Shown piece by piece: positions 10,047 to 19,469 of a DNA stretch of 64,000 nt (positions are counted from its first letter, which is position 1; every line of letters starts with the position of its first letter). Location: positions 124,001 through 188,000 of the forward strand of contig JAILDX010000008.1 of assembly GCA_024688685.1 (NCBI GenBank), given 5' to 3'. The DNA comes from Saccharofermentans sp. Lineage in GTDB: Bacteria > Bacillota > Clostridia > Saccharofermentanales > Saccharofermentanaceae. Under the pieces are notes generated by a model. The model ran no database searches, was not told the DNA's origin, and was given only the letters and a program-made list of their open reading frames with translations. The translations under genes and the position numbers were made by a program.

Positions 10047-11588
10047 TCAATACTGGAACAGCTTTAAGAGCTGATAGTTAAGCTGATATGAAGGCGAGTT
10101 AGCTGTAAGTTCCTGTGACCAACCGTTAACGCGTGCCGTTATGTACTTATCTCTTGCGGAGTTCATCCATGCGGGATAGGAAGCCTCGAAATAATAGATC
10201 GTTACGCTGGAGCTGTCTGCAGCCGAAACGATATATGTGTCACCCTCGGTCCTTGCCTCATCGAAGAGCCATGCACCGAGATCTGCATTTGTCTGGTCTG
10301 CGTTGCCCTCAGCATCACCTGACTGGAAATCAGTAGCAACTGCGCCGCTTGCATATCCGCCGCTGAGGATCTCATTCTGGTTTGTAGTATTCTGCTTTAC
10401 AACGTCAGAGAACTCGATTGGAGTCCTTCTTGTCTGTACGAGAGATTCTGCTGTTGCGCGGACCTGTGCAAGACCTGCAGCAATCTGCTCAGCTGTTGCC
10501 TCGCTGTCAGAAGAAGCAGTGTTTGCAAGTGTAAGTGTTCTGTAAGCAACTGTTGTTGTCTCATCGATCGTCTTGCTTGTAACACAGATTACGTATGTAC
10601 CATCCTCAAGCTCAACCGTAAATGCCTTACCGAGCTCAACCTCACCGAAGATAGCATCAGCTACTTCTTCCTTGAACTGGTACTCAGCTGTTGAGTGGGA
10701 ATAACCTGTCATTACCGTGGGATCTACATTGTCATCAGAGAATGAAACGAGCTTGTCAGCATTTGCCTCAACGTCTCTCTCAAGAATTGTCTTTACGGCT
10801 TCCTTGAAAGTCTTGCCGCGGTTTACGGCATTGACAACAGCCTGTGCATCAGACTTTGTCTTGTCGAGATCGATAACATTTCCGTCATCATCCTTATTTG
10901 CAGAGAACAGATAGTAGTTGAAATCAGCTCTCTCGAACTCTGTGGGATCCTCGTCAAATGTAGCCTGGATGTCCTCTGTTGAAGGAACAAACTCAAACTG
11001 CTTCAGATAGTTCTCATATTCATTTGTATACGCTTCATTCTGAGAGAATGTCTTATAGTCGTTTGCATTGAAACCTGTTCCGTACATAGCCTGCAGGTAC
11101 TGGTTAAGTGACTTGTATCCGTATGTTGTTGCAGAGCTCCTGATAGCTTCAAGCTGCATATCGGCATATCTTGCCGCACCGGAGTGAGCGCTGTATCCTG
11201 CTGCATCAGCAGCTCTTCTAACGAGAGCGCTGTTCATAAGCTCGTCGCCTGCAGTCTGATAGATAAACTCACGGTATGTCTGTCCTGCTGTCTCATCAAC
11301 AGTATCGTCGAGAGTATCCTTTGATACCATTCCATACATTGCATACATGCTGAAGACTTCGTTAAAGTGGTAATTTGTCTCAAGGACGGAAATATTGGCA
11401 ACCGTTGTCTGCGTGCCGTCAGCAGCAGTCTCTACAACCTTCATACCGGTCATGAGCTTGGGAAGGATTCCCGAAATATATACAAAGAAACCGACAACAC
11501 ACAAGATGATCACTGCGATCACAAGTGCCTTAAAAAAACTTATCTTAGCCTTCTGGGCCTTTGCCGTCTTTACCTTACCGGATGCCAT
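10047..11588 (-). CDS. Membrane-anchored foldase-like protein (SurA/PrsA-like N-terminal type)
   Basis: 513 residues. A basic cytoplasmic start of about 17 residues is followed by one membrane anchor (about 20-42), then a large extracytoplasmic part rich in Asp, Glu, Ala and Thr. The helix-rich region at about 90-200 (for example LNQYLQAMYG and NEAYTNEYENYLKQ) and the C-terminal YPAWMNSARDKYITARVNGW resemble the SurA-N/PrsA chaperone fold. A clear parvulin isomerase core is not obvious, so isomerase activity is uncertain. The protein at 16815-18212 has the same overall plan. The gene has its own promoter (11626-11654), and AGG precedes the ATG by about 12 nt. No terminator is seen before the rpoB promoter. 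Confidence 0.65.
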   Translation of the reverse strand: MASGKVKTAKAQKAKISFFKALVIAVIILCVVGFFVYISGILPKLMTGMKVVETAADGTQTTVANISVLETNYHFNEVFSMYAMYGMVSKDTLDDTVDETAGQTYREFIYQTAGDELMNSALVRRAADAAGYSAHSGAARYADMQLEAIRSSATTYGYKSLNQYLQAMYGTGFNANDYKTFSQNEAYTNEYENYLKQFEFVPSTEDIQATFDEDPTEFERADFNYYLFSANKDDDGNVIDLDKTKSDAQAVVNAVNRGKTFKEAVKTILERDVEANADKLVSFSDDNVDPTVMTGYSHSTAEYQFKEEVADAIFGEVELGKAFTVELEDGTYVICVTSKTIDETTTVAYRTLTLANTASSDSEATAEQIAAGLAQVRATAESLVQTRRTPIEFSDVVKQNTTNQNEILSGGYASGAVATDFQSGDAEGNADQTNADLGAWLFDEARTEGDTYIVSAADSSSVTIYYFEASYPAWMNSARDKYITARVNGWSQELTANSPSYQLNYQLLKLFQY

Positions 11589-11625
11589 AATCTAATAACC
11601 TGCCTTCTAAGCATAATACCCGCAC

Positions 11626-11654
11626 ATTATAGTAGAGAAATATTATTATTGCAA
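11626..11654 (-). promoter_or_regulatory. Sigma-A promoter of the foldase-like gene
   Basis: On the minus strand TTGCAA (11649-11654) and TATAAT (11626-11631) are 17 bp apart, about 38 bp upstream of the ATG at 11588. It starts just after the stop of the HAD phosphatase gene. Confidence 0.8.
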
Positions 11655-11657
11655 GAA

Positions 11658-12299
11658 TCACAAAAGTTCATCAAGGCTTCTGATGACTCTGGGACTTCCA
11701 AGTGCAGCGAAACTCTCCCTGTTCATTCTCGTCCAGTCCACCAGCGCAAAATCAGCTCCGCTCGCCATCGCACACTGATAATCGACAAGAGCGTCACCGA
11801 CATAGAGGATGCTGCTCATATCATCTATCTTCATCTGTGAAGCAGAGTAGATCATCGGCTCCGGATCGGGCTTATGTTCCTTTGTGTCCTCACAGACAGT
11901 GATCTGTTCAAACAGGTCTGCGATCCCGTTAAGTTCAAGGGTGATCATCAGCGAACCCCTTCTCTTTGAGGTCAGTATCCCCTGCCTTATGCCTGCCCGG
12001 TCCAGTTTCCTGAGGGAGTCTATGATGCCCGGGAAGAAGTGGAGTTCGTTGTTGCGGAGTTTCGCCTCGTTGATCCTGAGGTATGTGTTGCAGAGAAGAT
12101 CGGCTGTTTCGGTGTCGTGGACATCGGAAAAAGTCTTGATGAGAGGTTTTCCTATGTAAGACATAAGGTCTTCATCCGTTCTGGGAACGTACCCGAACAC
12201 CTCCTCGTAGGCGAGATAAAAGCATTCCATTATGAGCGGGATCGAATCAGTCAGAGTGCCGTCAAGATCGTAGAGGATGGCACTGTATCCGTTACTCAT
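11658..12299 (-). CDS. HAD-superfamily hydrolase (phosphoglycolate phosphatase-like)
   Basis: 213 residues. The N-terminal motif YDLDGTLTDS supplies the nucleophile and acid Asp residues. The helical cap follows, then motif II (GILTSKRRG), the motif III Lys region (EHKPDPEP) and motif IV (YVGDALVDYQCA). This is the Gph/PpaX subgroup, which removes phosphate from small metabolites such as phosphoglycolate, or cleaves pyrophosphate. The exact substrate cannot be told. The start overlaps the end of the CorC-family gene by 8 nt, with AGGAGAAGGAAG directly before the ATG, suggesting translational coupling. It is the last gene of the glf-gatCAB operon. Confidence 0.85.
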   Translation of the reverse strand: MSNGYSAILYDLDGTLTDSIPLIMECFYLAYEEVFGYVPRTDEDLMSYIGKPLIKTFSDVHDTETADLLCNTYLRINEAKLRNNELHFFPGIIDSLRKLDRAGIRQGILTSKRRGSLMITLELNGIADLFEQITVCEDTKEHKPDPEPMIYSASQMKIDDMSSILYVGDALVDYQCAMASGADFALVDWTRMNRESFAALGSPRVIRSLDELL

Positions 12300-13626
12300 C
12301 TTCCTTCTCCTGAGTGTCGCCGGGTTCTGTCTTGGGAAGCTTGTGGATCATGACCTTTGATATCCATCTGTCCTCAACATGAAGAACCTTTATATTTACA
12401 TTCTTATAAGTAACGACCGGGTGCTCCTTCTCTTCGGGAACCCTGTCGAGAAGCTGTATGACAAGTCCTGCAATCGTATCGTATTCCTCTGCGTCGAGCT
12501 CCATATCAAGGATATCTTCAAGATCTGAAAGGGTAGTGTCACCTGCAACTATGTAATCGCCGTTCGAAAGTTTTATGGGATTCTGTTCCTCATCGTCAAA
12601 CTCGTCAGTAATATTGCCTACGATCTCTTCGAGCATATCCTCAATGGTACAGATTCCCATTGTTCCGCCGTATTCGTCGACGATCACGGCCATCTGCATG
12701 CCGCAAGTCTTCATTTCGGCAAAGAGAGAGGAGATCTTACGTGTCTCATGGACAACAAGCGGTTCCCTGATGAGCTTCCTGAGCGAGAAAGGCTTTTCCT
12801 CCGTCGGAGGCTCTATACCTATAAGGTCCTTAATATGAAGGATTCCTTCTATATCATCTATATTCTCATTATATACAGGGATCCTCGTATATCGCTCTTC
12901 CCTCGCAACCTTCATTACTTCTTCAAAGGGCGCATCGATAGGCAGAGAGACGATCTTCTTGCGGTGAGTCATTATCTCCGAGACTTCCTTATCGTTGAAC
13001 TCAAAGATGTTCTCGATCATTTCCTTCTCGGAATCCTCAATATTGCCGGTCTCAGAGCCGACATCGACCATCATCCTTATCTCTTCTTCAGTAACTTCCT
13101 TATCATTATCATCAGGATTTATCCTGAAAAGCCTCAGTATGCCGTTCGTTGACAATGTCAGGAATACTACGAAAGGCTTTGTCATCACGCCGAAGATCCT
13201 CACGAGGCCGGACGAAGCAAAAGCCCACTTCTCGGGATACTTCTGCGCGACCCTCTTGGGAACAAGCTCACCGAAAACGAGAGAGAAAAAGGATAGGATG
13301 ACAGTGATCACCACCGTGCACAGAGGTGATACCCATGTGTACTTACTCTCAGGATCAAACAGCAGTGCTGCCCTGTCAGCAAAATTGCTGGCAGCAAAAG
13401 CCGATGACAGGAAGCCGGCAAACGTAACGCCAACCTGAATGGTTGCAAGGAAGCCGGACGGATTATCCATAAATTTGACTATCCTCTTTGCCTTTCTGTT
13501 GCCGTCTTCGCCCATTTTTCTGATCTTTGCATCATTAATGGTAATGACAGCCATCTCAGTACCTGAGAAAAAGGCATTCACCAGGATAAGAAAGATAACG
13601 AGGATAAGTGACAGTGTCGTACTCAT
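12292..13626 (-). CDS. CNNM/CorC-HlyC family transporter-associated membrane protein
   Basis: 444 residues. The N-terminal ~190 residues are a DUF21/CNNM domain with about four hydrophobic segments (including LILVIFLILVNAFFSGTEMA and the FGELVPKR motif). Two CBS motifs follow at about 210-335, then a C-terminal CorC_HlyC domain. The family is linked to magnesium or cobalt efflux, or to regulation by adenine nucleotides bound to the CBS pair. The role here is inferred from the family only. GAGGTAAG for its start lies inside the end of gatB, and its end overlaps the HAD gene, so it is part of the gatCAB transcript. Confidence 0.88.
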   Translation of the reverse strand: MSTTLSLILVIFLILVNAFFSGTEMAVITINDAKIRKMGEDGNRKAKRIVKFMDNPSGFLATIQVGVTFAGFLSSAFAASNFADRAALLFDPESKYTWVSPLCTVVITVILSFFSLVFGELVPKRVAQKYPEKWAFASSGLVRIFGVMTKPFVVFLTLSTNGILRLFRINPDDNDKEVTEEEIRMMVDVGSETGNIEDSEKEMIENIFEFNDKEVSEIMTHRKKIVSLPIDAPFEEVMKVAREERYTRIPVYNENIDDIEGILHIKDLIGIEPPTEEKPFSLRKLIREPLVVHETRKISSLFAEMKTCGMQMAVIVDEYGGTMGICTIEDMLEEIVGNITDEFDDEEQNPIKLSNGDYIVAGDTTLSDLEDILDMELDAEEYDTIAGLVIQLLDRVPEEKEHPVVTYKNVNIKVLHVEDRWISKVMIHKLPKTEPGDTQEKEDE

Positions 13627-13638
13627 TTTGTTTAAGTC

Positions 13639-15084
13639 TTACCTCATCTCGTCAAGAAGCTTCTGAAGAGCACTTCTTACCGCCTGCGGATCAGCCTTGC
13701 CCTTGAGAGACCTCATGGACTGTCCGATAAGGAACTGGAAGTTCTTCTCGGCACCTGCCAGATACTCGGATACAGCCTTCTCGTTATTCGCGAGGACTTC
13801 CTTAATGGCAGGTTCGATAGCCGACAGATCGGATACCTGTGCAAGCCCGTTCTCTTCTACGTATTGGGCGGGATCGACATTATCGGCGAATACCCGCGCG
13901 AAAACTTCCCTGCCCGTCTTACGGTTGATCTTACCGTCATTTACCATCTTGATGATCTCACCCAGAGACTCAAATCTGAAGCTGATATCCTCAGGTGTGA
14001 TATGGCTGTCATTGCAGAGCTTCAGGAGGTCTGTCATGACCCAGTTGGATGCATCCTTGGGAGCTCCGCAGATCTCACAGGTTGTCTCAAACACCTTGAC
14101 GAGAGTAGTGGATCCCGTGATGATATCAGCATCGTATTCGGGGAGACCGAGCTCTTCAACATAACGTGTTCTCTTAGCGTCTGCAAGCTCGGGGATCTCT
14201 GATCTTACCTTCTCGATATATTCCTCGCTGATTTCTATCGGCATAAGGTCAGGATCGGGAAAATACTTATAATCCTGAGCATCCTCCTTGGATCTCATAG
14301 CATAAGTATATTCCTTCTCATCATCCCATCTTCTCGTCTCCTGAACGACCTTGTCACCTGCTTCGATGACATCGATCTGACGCTCACACTCATATTCGAT
14401 CGCACGTGCGATAGCCTTAAGAGACGCAATGTTCTTCATCTCGGTTCTCGTTCCAAACTCCTTCTGTCCTCTCGGTCTTACGGACAGGTTAACGTCTGCA
14501 CGCATGGAACCTTCCTGCATCTTGCAGTCGGAAACACCAAGGTACTGCAGTGTATCTCTGAGTTTCTCCAGATAAGCGGTTACCTCCTCGGCAGATCTGA
14601 AGTCAGGCTCGGACACTATCTCGATAAGAGGAACACCGCAGCGGTTGAAATCAACCATTGTCTTTCCCGAAAGAGGATCATGAACAAGCTTTCCGGCATC
14701 CTCCTCCATATGGATCTCGTGAATGCCTATTGATTTCATTCCCGCAGATGTCTTTATATCGACATGACCGTTGCGGCAGATCGGATAATAGAGCTGCGAT
14801 ATCTGATATGCCTTGGGGAGATCCGGATAGAAGTAATTCTTACGGTCAAACTTATTCTTGCGTGTAATGTCACAGTTGAGCGCAAGTCCTGCCTTTACAG
14901 CAAACTCTACCACCTGTCTGTTAAGCGTTGGCAGCGTTCCCGGCATGCCGGAGCAGACTTCGCAAACGTGAGTATTAGGTGCTCCTCCGAACTTTGTCGA
15001 ACAGGAGCAGAATATCTTGGAGGCCGTTGAAAGCTCGCAGTGAACCTCAAGTCCTATTACCATCTCATAATCAGTCATCTTCAT
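13639..15084 (-). CDS. gatB: Asp-tRNA(Asn)/Glu-tRNA(Gln) amidotransferase subunit B
   Basis: 481 residues and full length. The cradle domain starts with EMVIGLEVHCEL and includes the zinc-site region (CSCSTKFGG, CEVCSGMPG) and kinase-fold motifs such as DFNRCGVPLIEIVSEPD. The C-terminal YqeY-like tail domain ends with GKADPQAVRSALQKLLDE. GatB binds and phosphorylates the mischarged tRNA for transamidation. The ATG at 15084 overlaps the gatA stop (TAATG). The next in-frame ATG (15078) has better spacing from AGAGG, so the true start could be either. The full GatCAB set suggests that Asn- and/or Gln-tRNA is made indirectly. Confidence 0.97.
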   Translation of the reverse strand: MKMTDYEMVIGLEVHCELSTASKIFCSCSTKFGGAPNTHVCEVCSGMPGTLPTLNRQVVEFAVKAGLALNCDITRKNKFDRKNYFYPDLPKAYQISQLYYPICRNGHVDIKTSAGMKSIGIHEIHMEEDAGKLVHDPLSGKTMVDFNRCGVPLIEIVSEPDFRSAEEVTAYLEKLRDTLQYLGVSDCKMQEGSMRADVNLSVRPRGQKEFGTRTEMKNIASLKAIARAIEYECERQIDVIEAGDKVVQETRRWDDEKEYTYAMRSKEDAQDYKYFPDPDLMPIEISEEYIEKVRSEIPELADAKRTRYVEELGLPEYDADIITGSTTLVKVFETTCEICGAPKDASNWVMTDLLKLCNDSHITPEDISFRFESLGEIIKMVNDGKINRKTGREVFARVFADNVDPAQYVEENGLAQVSDLSAIEPAIKEVLANNEKAVSEYLAGAEKNFQFLIGQSMRSLKGKADPQAVRSALQKLLDEMR

Positions 15085-16520
15085 TATCCTCTCTGGTAGT
15101 TAGCGGCAAAACCCAGTATTGTCTCTTCGTCATAGTGCTTGCCAATGATCTGCATTCCTACAGGCATACCGTTTTTATCGTTGCCGCACGGTACTGAAAC
15201 AGCAGGGATTCCGACAATATTGATAAGAACTGTGCAGATATCGCCAAGATACATCTTGAGCGGATCCGAAAGGCTCTCGCCTGCAGTAAGCGCCGTGGTC
15301 GGGGCAACAGGTCCGATAACTACATCGTACTTCTCAAATGCCTCGTCAAAAGCCTTCTTTATCAGGGCTTTTGCCTGAAGGGCCTTGTTGTAGTAAGCAT
15401 CATAATAGCCTGAAGAAAGAACGAAGTTCCCGAGCATGATACGTCTCTTGACCTCCATGCCAAAGCCTTCACTTCTCGACTTTATGTAAAGATCCATCAG
15501 ATTATCAACACCTTCAGGTCTGTAACCATACTTAACGCCGTCGTAGCGCGACAGATTTGAGCAGGCTTCAGCACATGCGATGATGTAATAAGTGGGAATC
15601 GCGTATTCCATTATTGGCATCTTGAAAGTCTCAACGACCGCACCCTTTGCCTCAAATGACTTAACTGCCTCCATGACTCTTGCCTTGACATCCTCGTCGA
15701 TACCCTCTCCGAAATACTCTTCCGGGATGCCTATCTTCTTACCGCTGACGTCAAAACCCGTAACATTCTCAACATTTACACCGTCGTACGAAACAGACGA
15801 CTGATCCTTTGTATCTTCACCGCAGATGATGTCGTACAGAAGTGCGCAGTCCTCAGCACTCTTTCCTATGGGTCCGATCTGATCAAGTGATGAAGCAAAC
15901 GCGACAAGACCATATCTCGATACTGTGCCGTATGTAGGCTTAAGACCCGTAACGCCGCAGAATGACGCAGGCTGTCTTATGGATCCTCCGGTATCGGAAC
16001 CGAGCGAGATCGGAGCAAGATCTGCCGCAACTGATGCAGCCGATCCGCCTGATGAACCGCCGGGAACCTTATTTGTTCCGCAGGGGTTTACTGTGGGACC
16101 GAAATAACTCGTCTCAGTTGTTGAACCCATTGCGAATTCGTCCATGTTCGTTTTACCCAGGATAACCATACCGGCATCCTTCAGTTTCTTTACTACCGTA
16201 GCATCATACGGAGGGACAAAGTTTGAAAGCATCCTGGATGCGCATGTCGTAAGGATGCCCTTTGTACAGATATTGTCCTTTACGGCTATCGGAACACCTG
16301 CAAGAGGCCCCGTGAGTTCGCCGCTGCGGATCTTCTCATCGATCTCTTTGGCCTGTGCGGCCGCGTCATCGCAAACGGTAATATACGAATTGTATTTGCC
16401 GTCTTCTGCTTTGATAGCATCAATATACGCAGCCGTAACCTGTTCGGAAGAGAGCTCTCCCGTCTTTATCTTTCTGCCGAGTTCGGCAGCTGTCATCTTC
16501 AGTATTTCTTCTCCAGTCAT
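15084..16520 (-). CDS. gatA: Asp-tRNA(Asn)/Glu-tRNA(Gln) amidotransferase subunit A
   Basis: 478 residues; amidase-signature enzyme that releases ammonia from Gln or Asn for the GatB reaction. The catalytic triad is visible as Lys81 (AVKDNICT), cis-Ser156 (GGSSGGS) and Ser180 (GSDTGGS), matching the known GatA spacing. The ATG at 16520 is chosen because GGTGGAG lies just upstream; a longer reading from 16547 would overlap gatC. It lies 4 nt after gatC and overlaps gatB by 1 nt. Confidence 0.97.
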   Translation of the reverse strand: MTGEEILKMTAAELGRKIKTGELSSEQVTAAYIDAIKAEDGKYNSYITVCDDAAAQAKEIDEKIRSGELTGPLAGVPIAVKDNICTKGILTTCASRMLSNFVPPYDATVVKKLKDAGMVILGKTNMDEFAMGSTTETSYFGPTVNPCGTNKVPGGSSGGSAASVAADLAPISLGSDTGGSIRQPASFCGVTGLKPTYGTVSRYGLVAFASSLDQIGPIGKSAEDCALLYDIICGEDTKDQSSVSYDGVNVENVTGFDVSGKKIGIPEEYFGEGIDEDVKARVMEAVKSFEAKGAVVETFKMPIMEYAIPTYYIIACAEACSNLSRYDGVKYGYRPEGVDNLMDLYIKSRSEGFGMEVKRRIMLGNFVLSSGYYDAYYNKALQAKALIKKAFDEAFEKYDVVIGPVAPTTALTAGESLSDPLKMYLGDICTVLINIVGIPAVSVPCGNDKNGMPVGMQIIGKHYDEETILGFAANYQRG

Positions 16521-16524
16521 AAGA

Positions 16525-16812
16525 TCACTCCACCGTCTTCGGAACAAGGATTGCTCCGTCTTTTGTCTCAGCGCTGTTAGCCAGGATCTGCTCCTGCATG
16601 TCGCCGTTAGTTACTTCATCTTCACGCATCACGTTAACATGACCGATAGCATGGCTCAGCGGTTCAACACCTGTCGTGTCGAGTTCTCCGAGCTTATCGA
16701 TATACCCAAGGATACTTGCGAGCTCGCTTTGCGTTCTGTCCTTCTCGTCTTCGGAGAGTCTTATTCTTCCGAGTTTCTCGAGATATTCAACTAATTCTGC
16801 AGTTATCTCCAT
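16525..16812 (-). CDS. gatC: Asp-tRNA(Asn)/Glu-tRNA(Gln) amidotransferase subunit C
   Basis: 95 residues, the normal GatC length. Typical features are the N-terminal helix ITAELVEYLEKLGRIRLSEDEK and the conserved DTTGVEPLSHA and MREDEV segments. GatC stabilises the GatA-GatB complex. GAGGAG precedes the ATG, and the gene starts 2 nt after the upstream membrane protein gene. Confidence 0.96.
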   Translation of the reverse strand: MEITAELVEYLEKLGRIRLSEDEKDRTQSELASILGYIDKLGELDTTGVEPLSHAIGHVNVMREDEVTNGDMQEQILANSAETKDGAILVPKTVE

Positions 16813-16814
16813 AA

Positions 16815-18212
16815 TTACTCCTCGTCACTTTCCTCTTTCTCTTCCTGCTCGCGCTCTTTCTCATAATCACTCTTAGAGCTGTCTTTCCTGTCTGACTTGT
16901 CAGACTTATCTGACTTGCCTGCGTTGATCTTCTTAACGATATAAGCAGTGAGTATGATTATGATCGCGATTATTGCAACTCCGCCGATTACGGCAAATAT
17001 GATGATAAGGATCGTAGCAACACCTGACTTGCCTGATTCTGGTGAAACGGTCGATGTCTCGATGGTCGATCCTGTAGGATCAGTTACGGCACTGTCGCCG
17101 CCTGCTACAGGAACAGCAGGAGCAAATTCCTGCTCTGTTCCGAACTGATACATACCGGACTCGATCTCTTCGGATATCTCATCAGTGAGCTGTGCAACTA
17201 TCTGAGTATCAAGAGTCTGTGTATCCTGTTCGGTCGTTCCAAGATAACCTACTACAAAATAACCGTATTCAGGGGCGTAGATAACCTCTATGTCACCTTC
17301 CTGTCTGCCTTCTCCGTATGCCCATGCTTCAAAAGCGGATACTGTCTGTCCTCGGGATACGGCAATGTCATTGCTCTCTCTGCAGAACCCGTCAGTAACA
17401 CTCTGATCACCGAGAGTCTTTAACGCGTCAAGATCTCCGTTAGCTGCGTTTACGAGATCATTTGCAAGAGCCTCAGCAGCCTGCAGGTCAGCACTCTCTG
17501 TTCCCTCCTGGGGCGCATAGAAAAGTGCGTAGCGGATGTTCGGAACATATCTCATCTCATCAGTGATGTGGTCATCACAGTACTTTGATGTGTAGAGATC
17601 GGAAAGATAGTAGTTCTTCAGGATATCCCTGTACGCAGCCTCGCTGCATGAAGGTCCGTAGTAGAGCTGCAGATACTGATCAAGTGTCATGTTTGCCTGC
17701 TGCGCTTCCGCAGAAAGATTGCCGATCATCTCATCTATGGACGCAAGTGTCTCGTCAGACAGAAAGAGGTTCTCATTCCTTGCCCTCTCACAGATGATCA
17801 GGCTGCTCTCTAAAGTCCTCTCTGCATAGCTGATAAGGAAATCACCATATGTCGCATACTTCGTCGGATCATTGTACTCTGCAGCGAGATCGATAAATCC
17901 CTCGCTCGTCTGGGGATACATTCCGTAGTATGCGTACTGTGTCAGTTCAAAGAACGCATTGATGAAATAAAAATTGGACTCTGCCACCGGGATTGCCCGT
18001 CCCTGGAATGTGTACTGATGCTCAAGGAACGGATAGACCTGGCTGCCGTAAACATTCTCAAATGAATATGCGGACAGATCTCTCGTCTCCTGAGAACTCT
18101 CTGATGTCTCCGCGCTGTCGCCTACTGTAGTGTCAGCATTTACGATACCGCCGAAAGTGGAAAATGCCATTCCTGCAACAAGCAGTGCCGTTAAAATCTT
18201 TTTCTTGACCAT
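16815..18212 (-). CDS. Secreted foldase-like protein with C-terminal membrane anchor
   Basis: 465 residues with a cleavable signal peptide (about 1-26) and an extracytoplasmic domain. A transmembrane helix lies at about 397-425, followed by a charged cytoplasmic tail with KSDKSDKSD repeats and many Glu residues. The central LDQYLQLYYGPSCSEAAYRD matches the LNQYLQAMYG region of the 10047-11588 protein, so the two appear to be distant paralogues of the SurA/PrsA type. No parvulin core is obvious. It sits between glf and gatC in the same operon (gaps of 15 and 2 nt). Function unknown; a role in folding exported proteins is an inference. Confidence 0.6.
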   Translation of the reverse strand: MVKKKILTALLVAGMAFSTFGGIVNADTTVGDSAETSESSQETRDLSAYSFENVYGSQVYPFLEHQYTFQGRAIPVAESNFYFINAFFELTQYAYYGMYPQTSEGFIDLAAEYNDPTKYATYGDFLISYAERTLESSLIICERARNENLFLSDETLASIDEMIGNLSAEAQQANMTLDQYLQLYYGPSCSEAAYRDILKNYYLSDLYTSKYCDDHITDEMRYVPNIRYALFYAPQEGTESADLQAAEALANDLVNAANGDLDALKTLGDQSVTDGFCRESNDIAVSRGQTVSAFEAWAYGEGRQEGDIEVIYAPEYGYFVVGYLGTTEQDTQTLDTQIVAQLTDEISEEIESGMYQFGTEQEFAPAVPVAGGDSAVTDPTGSTIETSTVSPESGKSGVATILIIIFAVIGGVAIIAIIIILTAYIVKKINAGKSDKSDKSDRKDSSKSDYEKEREQEEKEESDEE

Positions 18213-18227
18213 TACTCTTACTCTCCG

Positions 18228-19340
18228 TTATTTATTTCCGCCTGCAATTCTCTGATAGTCTTCCATTGCGGCAGCTATTGTATCATCCATATCGTAATAC
18301 TTATACTTTCCGAGCCTGCCTCCGAAGAACACATTGCTGCCCTCGGCAAGTCTCCTGTATTCCTCGTACAGATTGTTATTGCGCTCGTTGTTCAGCGGAT
18401 AATAGGGTTCATCTCCAACCTTCCATGAACTGGGATATTCCCTGGTCACAACTGTTCCCTTACCCGTGCCGAACTCGAAATGCTTGTGCTCGATTATCCT
18501 CGTATAGGGAGTCTTGTCGTCAGTATAGTTAACGACTGCGTTACCCTGATAGTCATCAGTATCCGGGAGATATTCTGTCTCAAACCTGAGACTTCTGTAC
18601 TCCAGATTCCCGAGACGGAAATCGAAATACTCATCTATCATTCCGGTATAGATCACTTTGTCAGCCATGCCTTCAAACTCATCCTTTTTCTCAAGGTAGT
18701 CGATTCCCGTGCGGACCTCTATTCCATCCAACATATTGGCAATCCACTGTGTATATCCGCCAATGGGAATTCCCTGATACTTGTCGTTGAAGTAGTTATT
18801 GTTGTATGTCAGTCTTACAGGAAGTCTCTTGATGATAAATCCGGGAAGTTCTGTTGCTTTCCTTCCCCACTGCTTTTCCGTATAACCCTTCACCAGTTTA
18901 AGGTATATGTCCCTTCCGATAAGGCTCATTGCCTGCTCTTCGAGGTTCTTCGGATCATCAGTCCTGCACTCTGAGATCTGCTCATCGAGCTTTGCCCTTG
19001 CTTCTTCAGGAGTTATCACGCCCCACATCTTGTTGAACGTGTACATATTGAAAGGAAGCGAATAGATCTCGCCGTTGTAGTTCGCAATGACTGTATTTGT
19101 ATATCTGTTGAACTCGGCAAATCTTCCGGCAAATCTCCAGACATCTTCATTATCCGTGTGGAAAATATGCGCACCGTACTTGTGAACATTGATACCGTGA
19201 ACGTTCTCAGTATAAACATTGCCGCCGATATTGGCGCGCCTGTCTATCACGAGACATCTCTTGCCGGCATCGGTCGCAATGCGCGCGAAGGACGCACCGT
19301 AAAGACCTGCACCGACTATAAGATAATCAAAACTACCCAT
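18228..19340 (-). CDS. glf: UDP-galactopyranose mutase
   Basis: 370 residues. The N-terminal FAD-binding motif is YLIVGAGLYGA. Family signatures YGAHIFHTDNEDVW, EKQWGR and GYTQW follow, and the C-terminal region FFGGRLGKYKYYDMDD is typical of Glf. The enzyme converts UDP-galactopyranose to UDP-galactofuranose, used in surface glycans. The ATG at 19340 has GGAGGAAAT directly upstream; a longer reading to 19403 would run through the promoter. It is the first gene of the operon that contains gatCAB. No galactofuranosyltransferase is adjacent. Confidence 0.96.
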   Translation of the reverse strand: MGSFDYLIVGAGLYGASFARIATDAGKRCLVIDRRANIGGNVYTENVHGINVHKYGAHIFHTDNEDVWRFAGRFAEFNRYTNTVIANYNGEIYSLPFNMYTFNKMWGVITPEEARAKLDEQISECRTDDPKNLEEQAMSLIGRDIYLKLVKGYTEKQWGRKATELPGFIIKRLPVRLTYNNNYFNDKYQGIPIGGYTQWIANMLDGIEVRTGIDYLEKKDEFEGMADKVIYTGMIDEYFDFRLGNLEYRSLRFETEYLPDTDDYQGNAVVNYTDDKTPYTRIIEHKHFEFGTGKGTVVTREYPSSWKVGDEPYYPLNNERNNNLYEEYRRLAEGSNVFFGGRLGKYKYYDMDDTIAAAMEDYQRIAGGNK

Positions 19341-19374
19341 ATTTCCTCCATATTTTTTTTCAAAACAAGCATAT

Positions 19375-19403
19375 ATTATAAAGCTAAAGAAGTGATGTGG
19401 CAA
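19375..19403 (-). promoter_or_regulatory. Sigma-A promoter of the glf-gatCAB operon
   Basis: On the minus strand TTGCCA (19398-19403) and TATAAT (19375-19380) are 17 bp apart, about 35 bp before the glf ATG and just downstream of the CarD terminator. Confidence 0.85.
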
Positions 19404-19421
19404 ATCATGGGTCCTGAAAAC

Positions 19422-19447
19422 AAAAAAACCGTTCCTTGCGGAACGGT
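19422..19447 (-). terminator. Terminator after the CarD-family gene
   Basis: On the minus strand ACCGTTCC pairs with GGAACGGT (8 bp, GCAA tetraloop) and is followed by a run of seven T. It lies 23 bp beyond the stop of the CarD-family gene. Confidence 0.9.
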
Positions 19448-19469
19448 CTGTTTGTGCAATATCGCCCTG

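Noticed and set aside
13697..14164. Plus-strand frames opposite gatB and gatA (also 16144-16794)
   Set aside because: Composition mirrors the real genes and there are no start signals; treated as shadows.
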